The notes under the pieces are model-generated. The model saw nothing but the letters and a program-made list of their open reading frames with translations. It made no database searches and was not told the origin of the DNA. The position numbers and the translations under genes are program-made. Shown here piece after piece: positions 1 to 7,193 of a stretch of 14,024 nucleotides of DNA. Origin of the DNA: Leptolyngbya sp. SIO4C5 (GTDB lineage: Bacteria > Cyanobacteriota > Cyanobacteriia > Phormidesmidales > Phormidesmidaceae); the NCBI GenBank assembly GCA_010671965.1, contig JAAHIC010000038.1:1-14024 (forward strand), read 5' to 3'. Within the stretch, counting starts at the first letter, position 1. Each line of letters starts with the position of its first letter.

Positions 1-2140
1 TCGGATGACTATTTTGTCTTGCCTGGGGCTGACCGTTGAGCGTCCAGGTGACAGGCTGATCTGCCGGAGCGGCAATCTTCAGCGCCAGTCGCTGAGCGCT
101 CTCAGCCGCAGGCAAGACAAAATAGTCATCCGGGCGGGGCGAGAGAATGCGCAATTCCTCCGAATTCGCCCTAGACGCCAGGTTTGCCTGTCCCGGAGCA
201 GACGGATCTAAGCCATCATTTTCATAGGCCACCAGATCTGCTGGGTAAAAATATTCTTCCACCACGGCCTCACAGTCTGCAGCGGGTCGCAGGCCGGTGG
301 TGGCGCAGATGGGCCGCTTCACCAGTTCCGCAGGTGGATCGAAAGCGGCAGGCTCTCGATCTTCATGCAGATGCAGCAAAATTCGCTGCCACAGAGGCGC
401 CGCCCCCGTAACGCCAGAAACCTGCCGCATCGGTGCGCCGCTGAAGTTGCCCACCCAGGTGGCCACCGTATAGTCGCGGGTAAAACCCACCGTCCAGGTG
501 TCGCGGAAGTCAGAAGAGGTGCCCGTTTTCACCGCCGCCGGAAACGGCAAAGACAGAACTGAATCGACCCCAAAAGCTAGCGCCCGGGCATGGCGATCGC
601 TCAGCATATCCGTCATCAGCGCCGCGCTCACGGTTGGCTCATCTGACGGCTCACAGATCTGCCCGCCCATCACCGTCACCAGCGGACACTCAGCTAGATC
701 GGGGCGAGCCAGATGCCAGTAGGCGCGGGCCAGCTCCCACAGACTCACCTCGCCGCTGCCCAAAGCCAGTCCGAGGCCGTAGTGCTGGGGCGATCGCGTC
801 AGATGCTCAAACCCCAGCTCTCGCAATCGTTCTAGAAAGGCGTCTACCCCCACTTGCTCCAGCGCTCGCACCGCTGGCACATTTAGCGAATTCGCCAGAG
901 CCAGCCGCAGCCGCACCGGGCCTTGAAAGGTTTCGTCATAGTCCGTGGGGCTGTAAAGCTGGGCGTCAGGAATCGGGTAGTGGGCGGGTACGTCCGCCAG
1001 AATCGAGTTGGGCCGCAGGGTGCCCGTTTCTAGGGCGAGCTGATAGAGAAAGGGCTTGAGGGTGGAACCGGGCTGGCGCAGGGCCTGCACGCCGTCATTG
1101 CGATTGGCCGGGCGATCGCCAAAGTAGCTAGGTGACCCCACATAGGCCAGCACCTCACCCGTAGCATTCTCAATCACCAGCACAGCTGCATGGTTAACGT
1201 GGTGAGTCACCAGCGCCTGCACCACCTGCTGTACCTGCGCGGCCACAAACTGCTGCAGGGGCCGATCGAGCGTCGTGCGCACCTGACTAGGGGACTGGGC
1301 CGGCAGATTTTCAGCCAGCCAAAAGACGAAGTGAGGCGCTGTGAGAAGGTCTGATGTCGGCAACTGCAGCTTTACGTCTTCGCCGTAGACGCGATCGCGC
1401 TGAGCCTGAGTCAGATAGCCCTCAGCCACCATGCGATCAAGCACGTAAGCCTGTCGCCGCTTCAGTGCCTGCCAGTGGTAGTAGGGATGGAGCTGATTGG
1501 GGGCATTGGGGATGGCCGCTAGCAGACTGGCCTGGGCTACGCTCAAATCCGCCGCCGGAGTGCCAAAGTAGACCTGGGCTGCCGCTTCTACCCCGTAGAC
1601 ATTGCCCCCCATTGGTAAACGGTTGACGTAGGCCGTGAGAATTTCGGCCTTGCTCATGCCTGCCGTCAGTCGCCAAGCCCGCCAAACTTCCTGAACTTTG
1701 CTGGGCAGCGATCGCGGTGCTGGCTGCAGCATACGCGCTAGCTGCAGCGTAATCGTTGAGGCCCCGCTGACAATCTGCCGCGCCTGAGCCGCCTCCAGCA
1801 AGGCCCGACCCACTGCTTGCAGGTCAACAGCTCCGTGCTGATAGAATCGCTGGTCTTCAGCAGCAATGATGGCCTGAATAAAATTGGCTGAAACCTGATC
1901 TAGCGGTACGCTAGCCGTCTGTTCCTGGGTGCGAGTCAGCACCGTCCCTAGGGGCAGCCCCCGGCGATCGCTAAACGACAGCGCCTGATCGTCTTGTGCT
2001 AAGTCGCTGGCGCGGATAGGGGCCAGATAGGGCAGCGATCGCAGCGTTAAGCCTAGCAGCAGTAACAGCAGCAGCCCTTGAAGCTGCCGTCTGCGGCTTA
2101 TCTGTTTGACCCAGCGCTGAACTTGAGCAATCAGATCCAT
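1..2140 (-). CDS. pbpC: Penicillin-binding protein 1C, bifunctional transglycosylase/transpeptidase (3' end missing)
   Basis: Class A peptidoglycan synthase that polymerises lipid II glycan and cross-links stem peptides at the outer face of the cytoplasmic membrane. 713 codons are present from the ATG at 2138-2140 and no stop is reached before the window edge. In order: a membrane anchor (about residues 20-38, a run of Leu); the GT51 transglycosylase with the EDQRFYQHG motif (catalytic-type Glu95) and GASTITLQLAR (126-136); the transpeptidase with S359-TLK, S418-L-N and K538-T-G-T; then the start of the PBP1C-type C-terminal beta domain (from about 663). The order and length match PbpC, which is about 770 residues in E. 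coli, so only a few dozen residues should be missing. No clear Shine-Dalgarno precedes the ATG. The last eight codons lie inside an inverted repeat and may not be genuine (see the repeat entry). The family call is firm; the extreme C-terminus is not. Confidence 0.95.
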   Translation of the reverse strand, partial: MDLIAQVQRWVKQISRRRQLQGLLLLLLLGLTLRSLPYLAPIRASDLAQDDQALSFSDRRGLPLGTVLTRTQEQTASVPLDQVSANFIQAIIAAEDQRFYQHGAVDLQAVGRALLEAAQARQIVSGASTITLQLARMLQPAPRSLPSKVQEVWRAWRLTAGMSKAEILTAYVNRLPMGGNVYGVEAAAQVYFGTPAADLSVAQASLLAAIPNAPNQLHPYYHWQALKRRQAYVLDRMVAEGYLTQAQRDRVYGEDVKLQLPTSDLLTAPHFVFWLAENLPAQSPSQVRTTLDRPLQQFVAAQVQQVVQALVTHHVNHAAVLVIENATGEVLAYVGSPSYFGDRPANRNDGVQALRQPGSTLKPFLYQLALETGTLRPNSILADVPAHYPIPDAQLYSPTDYDETFQGPVRLRLALANSLNVPAVRALEQVGVDAFLERLRELGFEHLTRSPQHYGLGLALGSGEVSLWELARAYWHLARPDLAECPLVTVMGGQICEPSDEPTVSAALMTDMLSDRHARALAFGVDSVLSLPFPAAVKTGTSSDFRDTWTVGFTRDYTVATWVGNFSGAPMRQVSGVTGAAPLWQRILLHLHEDREPAAFDPPAELVKRPICATTGLRPAADCEAVVEEYFYPADLVAYENDGLDPSAPGQANLASRANSEELRILSPRPDDYFVLPAAESAQRLALKIAAPADQPVTWTLNGQPQARQNSHP
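2..132. repeat. 24-bp perfect inverted repeat at the window edge (arms 2-25 and 109-132)
   Basis: Bases 109-132 are the exact reverse complement of bases 2-25, with an 83-base spacer. On the minus strand the 109-132 copy encodes part of the expected PBP1C C-terminal domain (DDYFVLPA). The 2-25 copy, read in the same frame, encodes QARQNSHP at the point where the gene leaves the window. A perfect 24-bp arm inside a coding region is unlikely to arise under coding constraint. Its position one base from the edge suggests a fold-back artefact of amplification or assembly. A genuine small inversion or duplication is the alternative. Confidence 0.85.
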
Positions 2141-2176
2141 GTTGAAATTTCAGTCCAGTTCAAAAGCACAACTGCT

Positions 2177-2254
2177 CTAAAGCGCAAATAGAGCAATCAC
2201 AATAAAGGCTGCCAAAATCAGCACGATATACACAAACGTTTCAGGAATCTCCAT
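2177..2254 (-). CDS. Possible 25-residue single-pass membrane protein
   Basis: A short ORF with ATG at 2252-2254 and TAG at 2177-2179 encodes 25 residues. It begins MEIPETF and is followed by one hydrophobic stretch of about 18 residues rich in Ile, Val, Leu and Ala, with no positive charge. A good AGGA ribosome-binding sequence lies 8 bases upstream of the ATG. It is read in the same direction as pbpC and ends 36 bases before the pbpC start, so co-transcription is possible. The frame stays open upstream to about 2365, but that extension looks less protein-like. I do not recognise it as any of the small photosystem, cytochrome b6f or NDH subunits. It could be a regulatory small protein, a leader ORF, or chance. 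Confidence 0.35.
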   Translation of the reverse strand: MEIPETFVYIVLILAAFIVIALFAL

Positions 2255-2287
2255 CAGCCAAATCCTACAGGGATGATTCAGGGCAAG

Positions 2288-2316
2288 ATACAAAGCTATG
2301 GTATTGCTGAACTCAA
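2288..2316 (-). promoter_or_regulatory. Candidate promoter upstream of the small ORF and pbpC
   Basis: On the minus strand TTGAGT (2311-2316) and TTGTAT (2288-2293) are separated by exactly 17 bases, about 35-60 bases upstream of the small ORF start. The -35 is fair and the -10 is weak (3 of 6 matches). It is offered only because the gap between pbpC and the next gene upstream must hold a promoter unless the two are co-transcribed. Confidence 0.2.
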
Positions 2317-2439
2317 GGTATGAATCTGCCACTTGTGAGTGGGAGCCGCTTGCTTGCGCTTCCATTCATAGCCAAAATCAGCCGCGCCCAGGATGGTTTC
2401 GTTATCAGTTTCCGGTAGGAGATTGGCCCGGCCAAACCG

Positions 2440-3288
2440 CTACCGTCCCAGCACCCTATAAATATCCTCAGAGCTTATCCCGATCGCTCCTGAAAAATCC
2501 GCTTCACCTGGCTTAATTTCTGTAAACTGAGCCTCTAGAAGATTGGCTTTGCGAAAGCAGGTAGCCGCTATTTTGCCAATGGCCCGGCAAACACTAGCAC
2601 CGTTGCTCAAGCTGCAGGCAATCAGCAGTAAGCAGAGTAAACTCCAGAGAAACCCTAGCCCCCAGCCGCCTGTTGTCAAATAGCTGCTGGCGGTCGTTCC
2701 AGTTAGGAAAGCTAGGGCGTAAGCAGCAATCGTGTTGAAGCTACCGGCAATAATTCGGCTGCTGCCAGGCCAGGTTAACTGCAGAACGCCCCCCAGCAGC
2801 GCCGCGATCGCGGCTGAGCCACTGGCTATCATCGGATCTTCATCGGCTGCCATACCGCCATAGAAAAAGCCCACCAGTGCCCATGCTGCTGCCGCTGCCA
2901 GTCCCAGGGCTAGCTGCTTCAGCCAGCCAGCAGCCAGCAGCCTAGCCCCACTCCAAAGCCCCCCTGCGATCGCCAATGCTGTGTATAGCGCTACCACAAA
3001 CGGCCAGGCTGTCTGCTCTGGAGTTATACCTAAAGCACCAAAAACTAGCTGCTCCAGCGCTCGCACCATAATTCCAGCCGCCAATAAGGCAATAGCGCTG
3101 GCAACAATTAGCTTCAGCGGCGATCGCCCTAGGCGGACTGCGTGAAAATGGGCGGCCTGCAGTTGCGCCCGCGTAAAATCCACGCCCCGCAGGTCACAAT
3201 AGCTAAAGCTAGCCGCTCTCAAATCCTGTTTGCGAAAAGAGCGATTCTGTAATGTCTGCTGAAAAAACTGCCGCGATCGCCTAGCCAT
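2440..3288 (-). CDS. Pentapeptide-repeat integral membrane protein
   Basis: 282 residues. The N-terminus (about 16-52) reads as consecutive A(D/N)LXX-type pentapeptides, for example SFRKQDLRAASFSYCDLRGVDF. About six hydrophobic segments follow (roughly 58-78, 93-113, 118-141, 155-172, 180-198, 208-227), rich in Ala, Gly and Leu. A second short pentapeptide stretch (CFRKANLLEAQF to EADFSGA, 244-269) follows the membrane region, so repeat turns flank the membrane core. Pentapeptide repeats form right-handed beta helices that usually mediate protein contacts; the membrane core resembles no transporter I know. The ATG at 3286-3288 is supported because the repeats begin soon after it and the next Met is inside the first membrane segment. 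The start overlaps that of the divergent gene. Molecular function is unknown. Confidence 0.8.
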   Translation of the reverse strand: MARRSRQFFQQTLQNRSFRKQDLRAASFSYCDLRGVDFTRAQLQAAHFHAVRLGRSPLKLIVASAIALLAAGIMVRALEQLVFGALGITPEQTAWPFVVALYTALAIAGGLWSGARLLAAGWLKQLALGLAAAAAWALVGFFYGGMAADEDPMIASGSAAIAALLGGVLQLTWPGSSRIIAGSFNTIAAYALAFLTGTTASSYLTTGGWGLGFLWSLLCLLLIACSLSNGASVCRAIGKIAATCFRKANLLEAQFTEIKPGEADFSGAIGISSEDIYRVLGR

Positions 3289-4210
3289 GAAGAATCCGTT
3301 CTACTCACTCTCAAACGACTCTCTAACCGTTGCTAAAGCGATCGGCTGCGGGCTAGGCGCCAGTCTATTGCTACTGCCTATTTTGGCCTATGGCTGGCGG
3401 CAGGCTCAGCGCCCTGATCGCTCCGAGGCGGCCCAGGTCCTGTTTCAAGGTATCACCTACCAGCGTCAGGTCAGAATTTCCCCTCGCCCCAATGTGGTGC
3501 ATATCGTTCAGGTTGATCTAAGTCAGTCCAATATTCGGCCCTTCGTCACCCCTGCCGATCCGGTTGAGGGGGATCACGCCGCTGCCCGCACCACCTCAGA
3601 ATTTGTGGAGCAGTTTCAGCTCCAAATTGCCATCAACGGCCACTTTTTTCACCCCTTTCGAGAAGAAACCCCCTGGAACTATTTCCCTCACAGCGGTGAA
3701 CTGGCCCGTCCGGTAGGGCTAGCCGTTGCTGCCGGCGAAAGTTATGCTCCTGCTAGCGACGACTTTCCGGCCCTCTGTTTTTTAGCCAAACAAGCTGTGA
3801 TCAGGGCTGACGGTACCTGTCCGGCTGAAACCACCGAGGCGATCGCTGGCACACCGATTGTGCTTCAGCAGGGGCAGCCTGCCATACCCGCTGACTTTGC
3901 CGAGAAGCCCTACGCGCGGGCGGCGGCTGGCCTTGATCGCAGCGGCCAAACCCTGTGGTTAGTGGTCATTGACGGCAAACAGCCCCGCTACAGCGAAGGC
4001 ATGACTCTGGCAGAAGTAGCGGCAATTTTGCAAGAGCTGGGGGCTGAGACAGCGCTCAACCTCGACGGTGGCGGCTCTACCACCTTGGTCACGACAGCTA
4101 ACGGTCTGCCGCAGATCCTCAATGCTCCCATTCACACCAAATGGCCGATGCGAGAGCGGCCCGTTGCAACTCAGCTTGGCTTTTATGCCAATTTGGTTAC
4201 CGCTGAGTAG
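3287..4210 (+). CDS. Membrane-anchored phosphodiester glycosidase-family (NAGPA domain) protein
   Basis: 307 residues. A hydrophobic segment at about 17-35 (AIGCGLGASLLLLPILAYG) after a short polar N-terminus acts as signal anchor, placing the rest outside the cytoplasmic membrane. The remainder carries the signature of the NAGPA/phosphodiester glycosidase family (DUF2233-like): AINGHFFHPF (115-124), LWLVVIDG (223-230), and the hallmark ALNLDGGGSTTLV (256-268), followed by RPVATQLGF near the end. The name comes from the human uncovering enzyme, which removes GlcNAc from phosphodiesters; bacterial members are thought to act on glycan phosphodiesters of envelope polymers, but the substrate here is unknown. 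Start ATG 3287-3289 is needed to keep the anchor and is the only ATG before it. There is no Shine-Dalgarno, and the upstream bases belong to the divergent gene. Confidence 0.88.
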   Translation: MKNPFYSLSNDSLTVAKAIGCGLGASLLLLPILAYGWRQAQRPDRSEAAQVLFQGITYQRQVRISPRPNVVHIVQVDLSQSNIRPFVTPADPVEGDHAAARTTSEFVEQFQLQIAINGHFFHPFREETPWNYFPHSGELARPVGLAVAAGESYAPASDDFPALCFLAKQAVIRADGTCPAETTEAIAGTPIVLQQGQPAIPADFAEKPYARAAAGLDRSGQTLWLVVIDGKQPRYSEGMTLAEVAAILQELGAETALNLDGGGSTTLVTTANGLPQILNAPIHTKWPMRERPVATQLGFYANLVTAE

Positions 4211-4388
4211 CCCGGACAACCAGCACGTACATGGCCGAATCCCGCAGATTACTCAATTTGTAAGCCTGCAGATCTCGGTTCGCAGATTTGTGAACATGAG
4301 AGAGACCTAAAAGCGTCACCGTCCAAGCAGCCGTAATGGCGGCTAGATTTCGGACAATGCGTTTTCGACAAATGGCACAGTGCAACAT
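4197..4388 (-). CDS. Doubtful 63-residue hypothetical protein with CxxC and one hydrophobic segment
   Basis: An ORF from ATG 4386-4388 encodes 63 residues beginning MLHCAICRKRIVRN, a Cys-x-x-Cys next to a basic patch. A hydrophobic stretch (LAAITAAWTVTLLGL) and a basic C-terminus follow. GGAAG lies about 8 bases upstream of the ATG, a possible ribosome-binding site. Its last 14 bases overlap, in antisense, the 3' end of the NAGPA-domain gene. The frame can be extended to a TTG at 4445, but the ATG is better placed. I recognise no family, and an ORF of this size in a 419-base gap can occur by chance. Confidence 0.25.
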   Translation of the reverse strand: MLHCAICRKRIVRNLAAITAAWTVTLLGLSHVHKSANRDLQAYKLSNLRDSAMYVLVVRATQR

Positions 4389-4504
4389 AGGCTGTCTTCC
4401 GAGTACGCTAAGTGGAGGTGGGCAAACCGTTAGCAAGAATGCCAACTAAACTTAATGTGCCCGCAGTTTAAGACGGCAGAAATAATTGATATAGCTCCCA
4501 GCGA

Positions 4505-4547
4505 CGGAGTCTGTCTCCGCCATTAGGCTGAATCTGCCGACAGATTC
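4505..4547. other. Two adjacent hairpins in the gap 4211-4629
   Basis: CGGAG (4505-4509) pairs with CTCCG (4515-4519) around a 5-base loop. Ten bases on, GAATCTG (4530-4536) pairs perfectly with CAGATTC (4541-4547) around CCGA. They lie between two converging genes, so they may help end transcription from either side, but neither is followed by a T run, so they are not classic intrinsic terminators. They could belong to a small RNA. Apart from these and the doubtful ORF at 4197-4388, I see nothing recognisable in 4211-4629. Confidence 0.35.
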
Positions 4548-4629
4548 TGAAGCACTCCTAAGAGAATTGGCAGCATTGTAGGCTATAACCCCAGGCTTAT
4601 TTTAAGCGTCATAAAAATTAGCGCTGTAT

Positions 4630-5421
4630 TTAATCATCTATTTCTGTGAAAATGCGATCGCCTACCTGTAGCCACCGCTCAGTGGCATCGGGGGCTAGCC
4701 GCGTGTTGATCGCCACCCGGTAAAAGTGGTTAAAGCGCGATCGCGCTGCCCAGTTGGGTAAGTTCTGCGATCGCTGCTGGGCAAAGATTTTTTGAAACTG
4801 AGGTATGGCTTCTCCGGTCTGAGGATCTCGCGTCGGCACTACGCAGCGCTGGCAGGGATTAATTCCCTCTAACCTGACATTGCCAATCTGAAAGCCAACA
4901 GGTACTCCTGACGCGCTAAAAAGCCGATCTTCCCAAAAAGCAGGCACCCCCTCAATTTCTAAATTGGTGCGCAGTCGCTGGCGGATATCGGCTGCAGTTA
5001 GGGGCGGATACCAGGCGGCGATCGCGGCTAGAGTAGCGGTGCTGATCACGGTGGGGCCAGGGGAAGCGGTGTCGTCAGGGAAGCCCATGTCTCGGTTTTC
5101 CCGCAGATAGACAGGCTGGTCAAAGTATTGGCTAAACCAGTCCTCTAGGGCAGCTTTGCCCTGGGGAAGATGAAAACTAACCGGCGACTGCTGATTGCTC
5201 TGCAGGGTAACGACGGTGAGATCGGGGGTGAAGTGAGTCCGAATTTGATGGATTTTGGCTGTCCGCTTGCCGTTGATCAAGCGATCTTGAGCATCGAACA
5301 GGGCAAAGCGGCGATCGCCCATAATTGCCCCGCTGGGTAAGAGAGAGGTCTGCTGAACTGAGACCCCGTCAAGGGACTTGATCGGGTAGAGATCGATGCG
5401 GGCGAGGTGGGGAGTAGACAT
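4630..5421 (-). CDS. MOSC-domain protein of the YcbX/mARC type
   Basis: 263 residues with an N-terminal MOSC beta-barrel domain (about 5-125: IDLYPIKSLDGVSV, then GDRRFALFDAQDRLINGKR) and a C-terminal MOSC domain. The latter has an RTNLEIEG segment (151-158) and the motif NPCQRCVVPTRDPQTGE (188-204). In mARC and YcbX proteins the Cys of the RC...DPxTG motif, here Cys193, coordinates the molybdenum cofactor; such enzymes reduce N-hydroxylated compounds. An electron donor is normally separate; none is fused here and none is nearby. I chose ATG 5419-5421 because the domain begins directly after it. The frame stays open about 30 codons upstream to 5511, but that stretch is unlike the family. The physiological substrate is unknown. 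Confidence 0.9.
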   Translation of the reverse strand: MSTPHLARIDLYPIKSLDGVSVQQTSLLPSGAIMGDRRFALFDAQDRLINGKRTAKIHQIRTHFTPDLTVVTLQSNQQSPVSFHLPQGKAALEDWFSQYFDQPVYLRENRDMGFPDDTASPGPTVISTATLAAIAAWYPPLTAADIRQRLRTNLEIEGVPAFWEDRLFSASGVPVGFQIGNVRLEGINPCQRCVVPTRDPQTGEAIPQFQKIFAQQRSQNLPNWAARSRFNHFYRVAINTRLAPDATERWLQVGDRIFTEIDD

Positions 5422-5543
5422 GAAGCAGCTATATTTGATCGTTTTAATAGCAGACGACCGGGTAGACTGACCGCTGTTGCGGTATCCTTGCCAGTCAGAG
5501 TACCGCATCAACTATGCTGGTTGGCGGCGGCAGTATCTGCAGT

Positions 5544-5547
5544 AGGA
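5544..5547 (+). promoter_or_regulatory. Ribosome-binding site that sets the amidase start
   Basis: AGGA ends 8 bases before the ATG at 5556. An in-frame ATG at 5514 has no comparable sequence upstream and would add 14 residues (LVGGGSICSRK...) that match neither the amidase fold nor a signal peptide. This supports the start at 5556. Confidence 0.55.
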
Positions 5548-5555
5548 AAACTCAG

Positions 5556-6917
5556 ATGGGAAAAATTTTTGTTTCAGCAGGTCATGGTGGTTTAGAAGGA
5601 GGCGTTTTTGATCCAGGCATTATCTTGGGGGCAACCAATGAAGCCAAAGAGATGATCCAAATTCGGGATCTGGTGGTGCCAGAACTGAGATCGCGCGGCT
5701 TTACCACCCTATCTGTCCCCGATGACCTCAGCGCCGCTCAAAGTATTGCCTGGATCAATGCTCGCTATGCGCCTGAAGATGTAGCCTTAGAGCTGCATGC
5801 CAGTAACTCACCCGATGCAGTCGCTCGTGGAGCCACCGTTTTTCATATTGCCAATAACGAAGTCCGGCGTAATCAGGCCGAGCTGCTGCTGCTAGCGCTG
5901 CTGCGGCGGGTACCCCAGCTGCCTAGCCGGGGGGCTAAACCCGATACGGCTGCCGCATTAGGCGCTTTGGCCTTTTGTCGTCAGGTAGCGGGGCCCTCTC
6001 TGCTGATGGAAATTGCCTTCCTCACTAACTCTGAAGACCTCAATCTGTTGCAAAATCGCCGCCGCGAAATTGCTCTGGGCATTGCCGACGGTCTAGCAGC
6101 TTGGAGCCGAGCCGTTTCTAATAACGCTCCGCCGGTTGAAGGCCCGACTGTCTATCCGGAAGTTAACATCAGCATTAACGGCGGCCTTTATGGCGAGAAA
6201 GGCATCATTATCAACAACAATGCCTATATTCCCATTGATGTGGTCGATCAGCTCGGCGTTGACTTGGCTAGCGACCCCAATGTGCGACGCATCCGCTACG
6301 GCAATGTGGTCTATGTCAAAGCGGTTGATTTGCGTGACTTCAATATTTCTGTAGGCTGGGATGCGGCGACGCGCACGGTGCTGCTGCGATCGCTGGTCAC
6401 TTTAAAGATTTGCCCTGGCCTGATTGACAGCATCATGGGGCACGGCAATACCTCCGAAGTCCAGCTCATTGTCTTCCTCAAAGCCAACAATGAAAAAGGG
6501 TTGGACAACTTCCCAGATTTGCCCAAGCTTTACCGAGAAGAAGCCACCATTGAAGGGGTCAATTACGATATTGCCTTTTGCCAGATGTGTGTCGAAACCG
6601 AATTTCTGCGATTTACAGGTAATCTAACGGCACTCAACTACAACTTTGGCGGCATTGGGGCCGCAGGGGGGCAGCCCGATGGGGCCAGCTTTATCAGCGC
6701 TCGCATCGGTGTCCGAGCCCAGATTCAGCACCTCAAAGCCTACGCCAGCATTGAACCTCTAGTGCAGGAACGGGTAGATCCGCGTTTTCGCTTCGTGCCG
6801 AGAGGTATTGCTCCCTTGGTGCAGCAGCTCAGCGGTCGCTGGGACGCCGACCCAAACTATGGGGCTAAAATTTTGGCCCTGTTAAGACGCCTTTATGAAA
6901 CGGCGGGCTTCTTCTAA
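5556..6917 (+). CDS. Bifunctional peptidoglycan hydrolase: N-acetylmuramoyl-L-alanine amidase plus glucosaminidase
   Basis: 453 residues. Residues 1-185 form an Amidase_3 zinc domain that cuts the bond between N-acetylmuramic acid and L-Ala. Expected zinc ligands are His10 (SAGHGG), Glu29 (GATNEAKEM) and His81 (ELHASNS); the catalytic Glu is Glu152 (MEIAFLTN). Residues about 200-280 (SINGGLYGEKGIIINNNAYIP to ATRTVLLRS) resemble the beta-rich stalk module of copper-amine-oxidase N-domain type. Residues about 318-420 look like a glucosaminidase domain of the LytG/FlgJ class, with Glu347 (CQMCVETEF) as likely catalytic acid and YNFGGIGA downstream. All key residues are intact. Oddly, the protein starts directly at the first catalytic strand with no signal peptide, as phage endolysins do. 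Divergent from the MOSC gene; the SpoIID-domain gene follows 276 bases later. Confidence 0.85.
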   Translation: MGKIFVSAGHGGLEGGVFDPGIILGATNEAKEMIQIRDLVVPELRSRGFTTLSVPDDLSAAQSIAWINARYAPEDVALELHASNSPDAVARGATVFHIANNEVRRNQAELLLLALLRRVPQLPSRGAKPDTAAALGALAFCRQVAGPSLLMEIAFLTNSEDLNLLQNRRREIALGIADGLAAWSRAVSNNAPPVEGPTVYPEVNISINGGLYGEKGIIINNNAYIPIDVVDQLGVDLASDPNVRRIRYGNVVYVKAVDLRDFNISVGWDAATRTVLLRSLVTLKICPGLIDSIMGHGNTSEVQLIVFLKANNEKGLDNFPDLPKLYREEATIEGVNYDIAFCQMCVETEFLRFTGNLTALNYNFGGIGAAGGQPDGASFISARIGVRAQIQHLKAYASIEPLVQERVDPRFRFVPRGIAPLVQQLSGRWDADPNYGAKILALLRRLYETAGFF

Positions 6918-7058
6918 AACAAGTTTTAAGGCCGGGTAGATTCGCGCAGCAAAACGCTTCACAGGGCGGCTGCTTTGGGTAGACCTGCTAAATTTTCCTG
7001 ATAACTGTGATAGACACGCGCTTAAAGTAAGGCGACAATACGCTCAGGTAGTCAACTC

Positions 7059-7096
7059 AACTTTCAGATTCCGAGAAATTGCGGAACTTTGAAGTT
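7059..7096 (+). other. Imperfect stem-loop in the leader of the SpoIID-domain gene
   Basis: AACTT (7059-7063) with TTCCG (7069-7073) can pair with CGGAA (7082-7086) and AAGTT (7092-7096), leaving an internal loop and an 8-base apical loop. It lies about 100 bases upstream of the ATG at 7194, so it could sit in the 5' leader of that transcript. The 276-base gap 6918-7193 shows no other recognisable feature except a perfect AT-rich palindrome (TAAAAC-AA-GTTTTA, 6915-6928) over the amidase stop codon. No riboswitch class is recognised. Confidence 0.25.
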
Positions 7097-7193
7097 AGCT
7101 TGTCCTTCATAATCCATCTAGGGCAGGATGATCCCCTGAGATTACACCCGTTTGTCCTCCAGCAAACCTTGCAGCAAGAGACAGATTGTCCCT

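Noticed and set aside
634..1059. A 141-codon plus-strand ORF
   Set aside because: It is antisense to the PBP1C transpeptidase domain; its Pro/Ala/Arg-rich composition is typical of a shadow frame in GC-rich DNA.
6915..6928. Palindrome over the amidase stop codon considered as a terminator
   Set aside because: The stem is six mostly A-T pairs with a 2-base loop and no following T run, too weak for an intrinsic terminator.
7152..7193. TTG start giving a longer SpoIID-domain protein
   Set aside because: It adds 14 polar residues in front of an already complete signal peptide; the ATG at 7194 is simpler.
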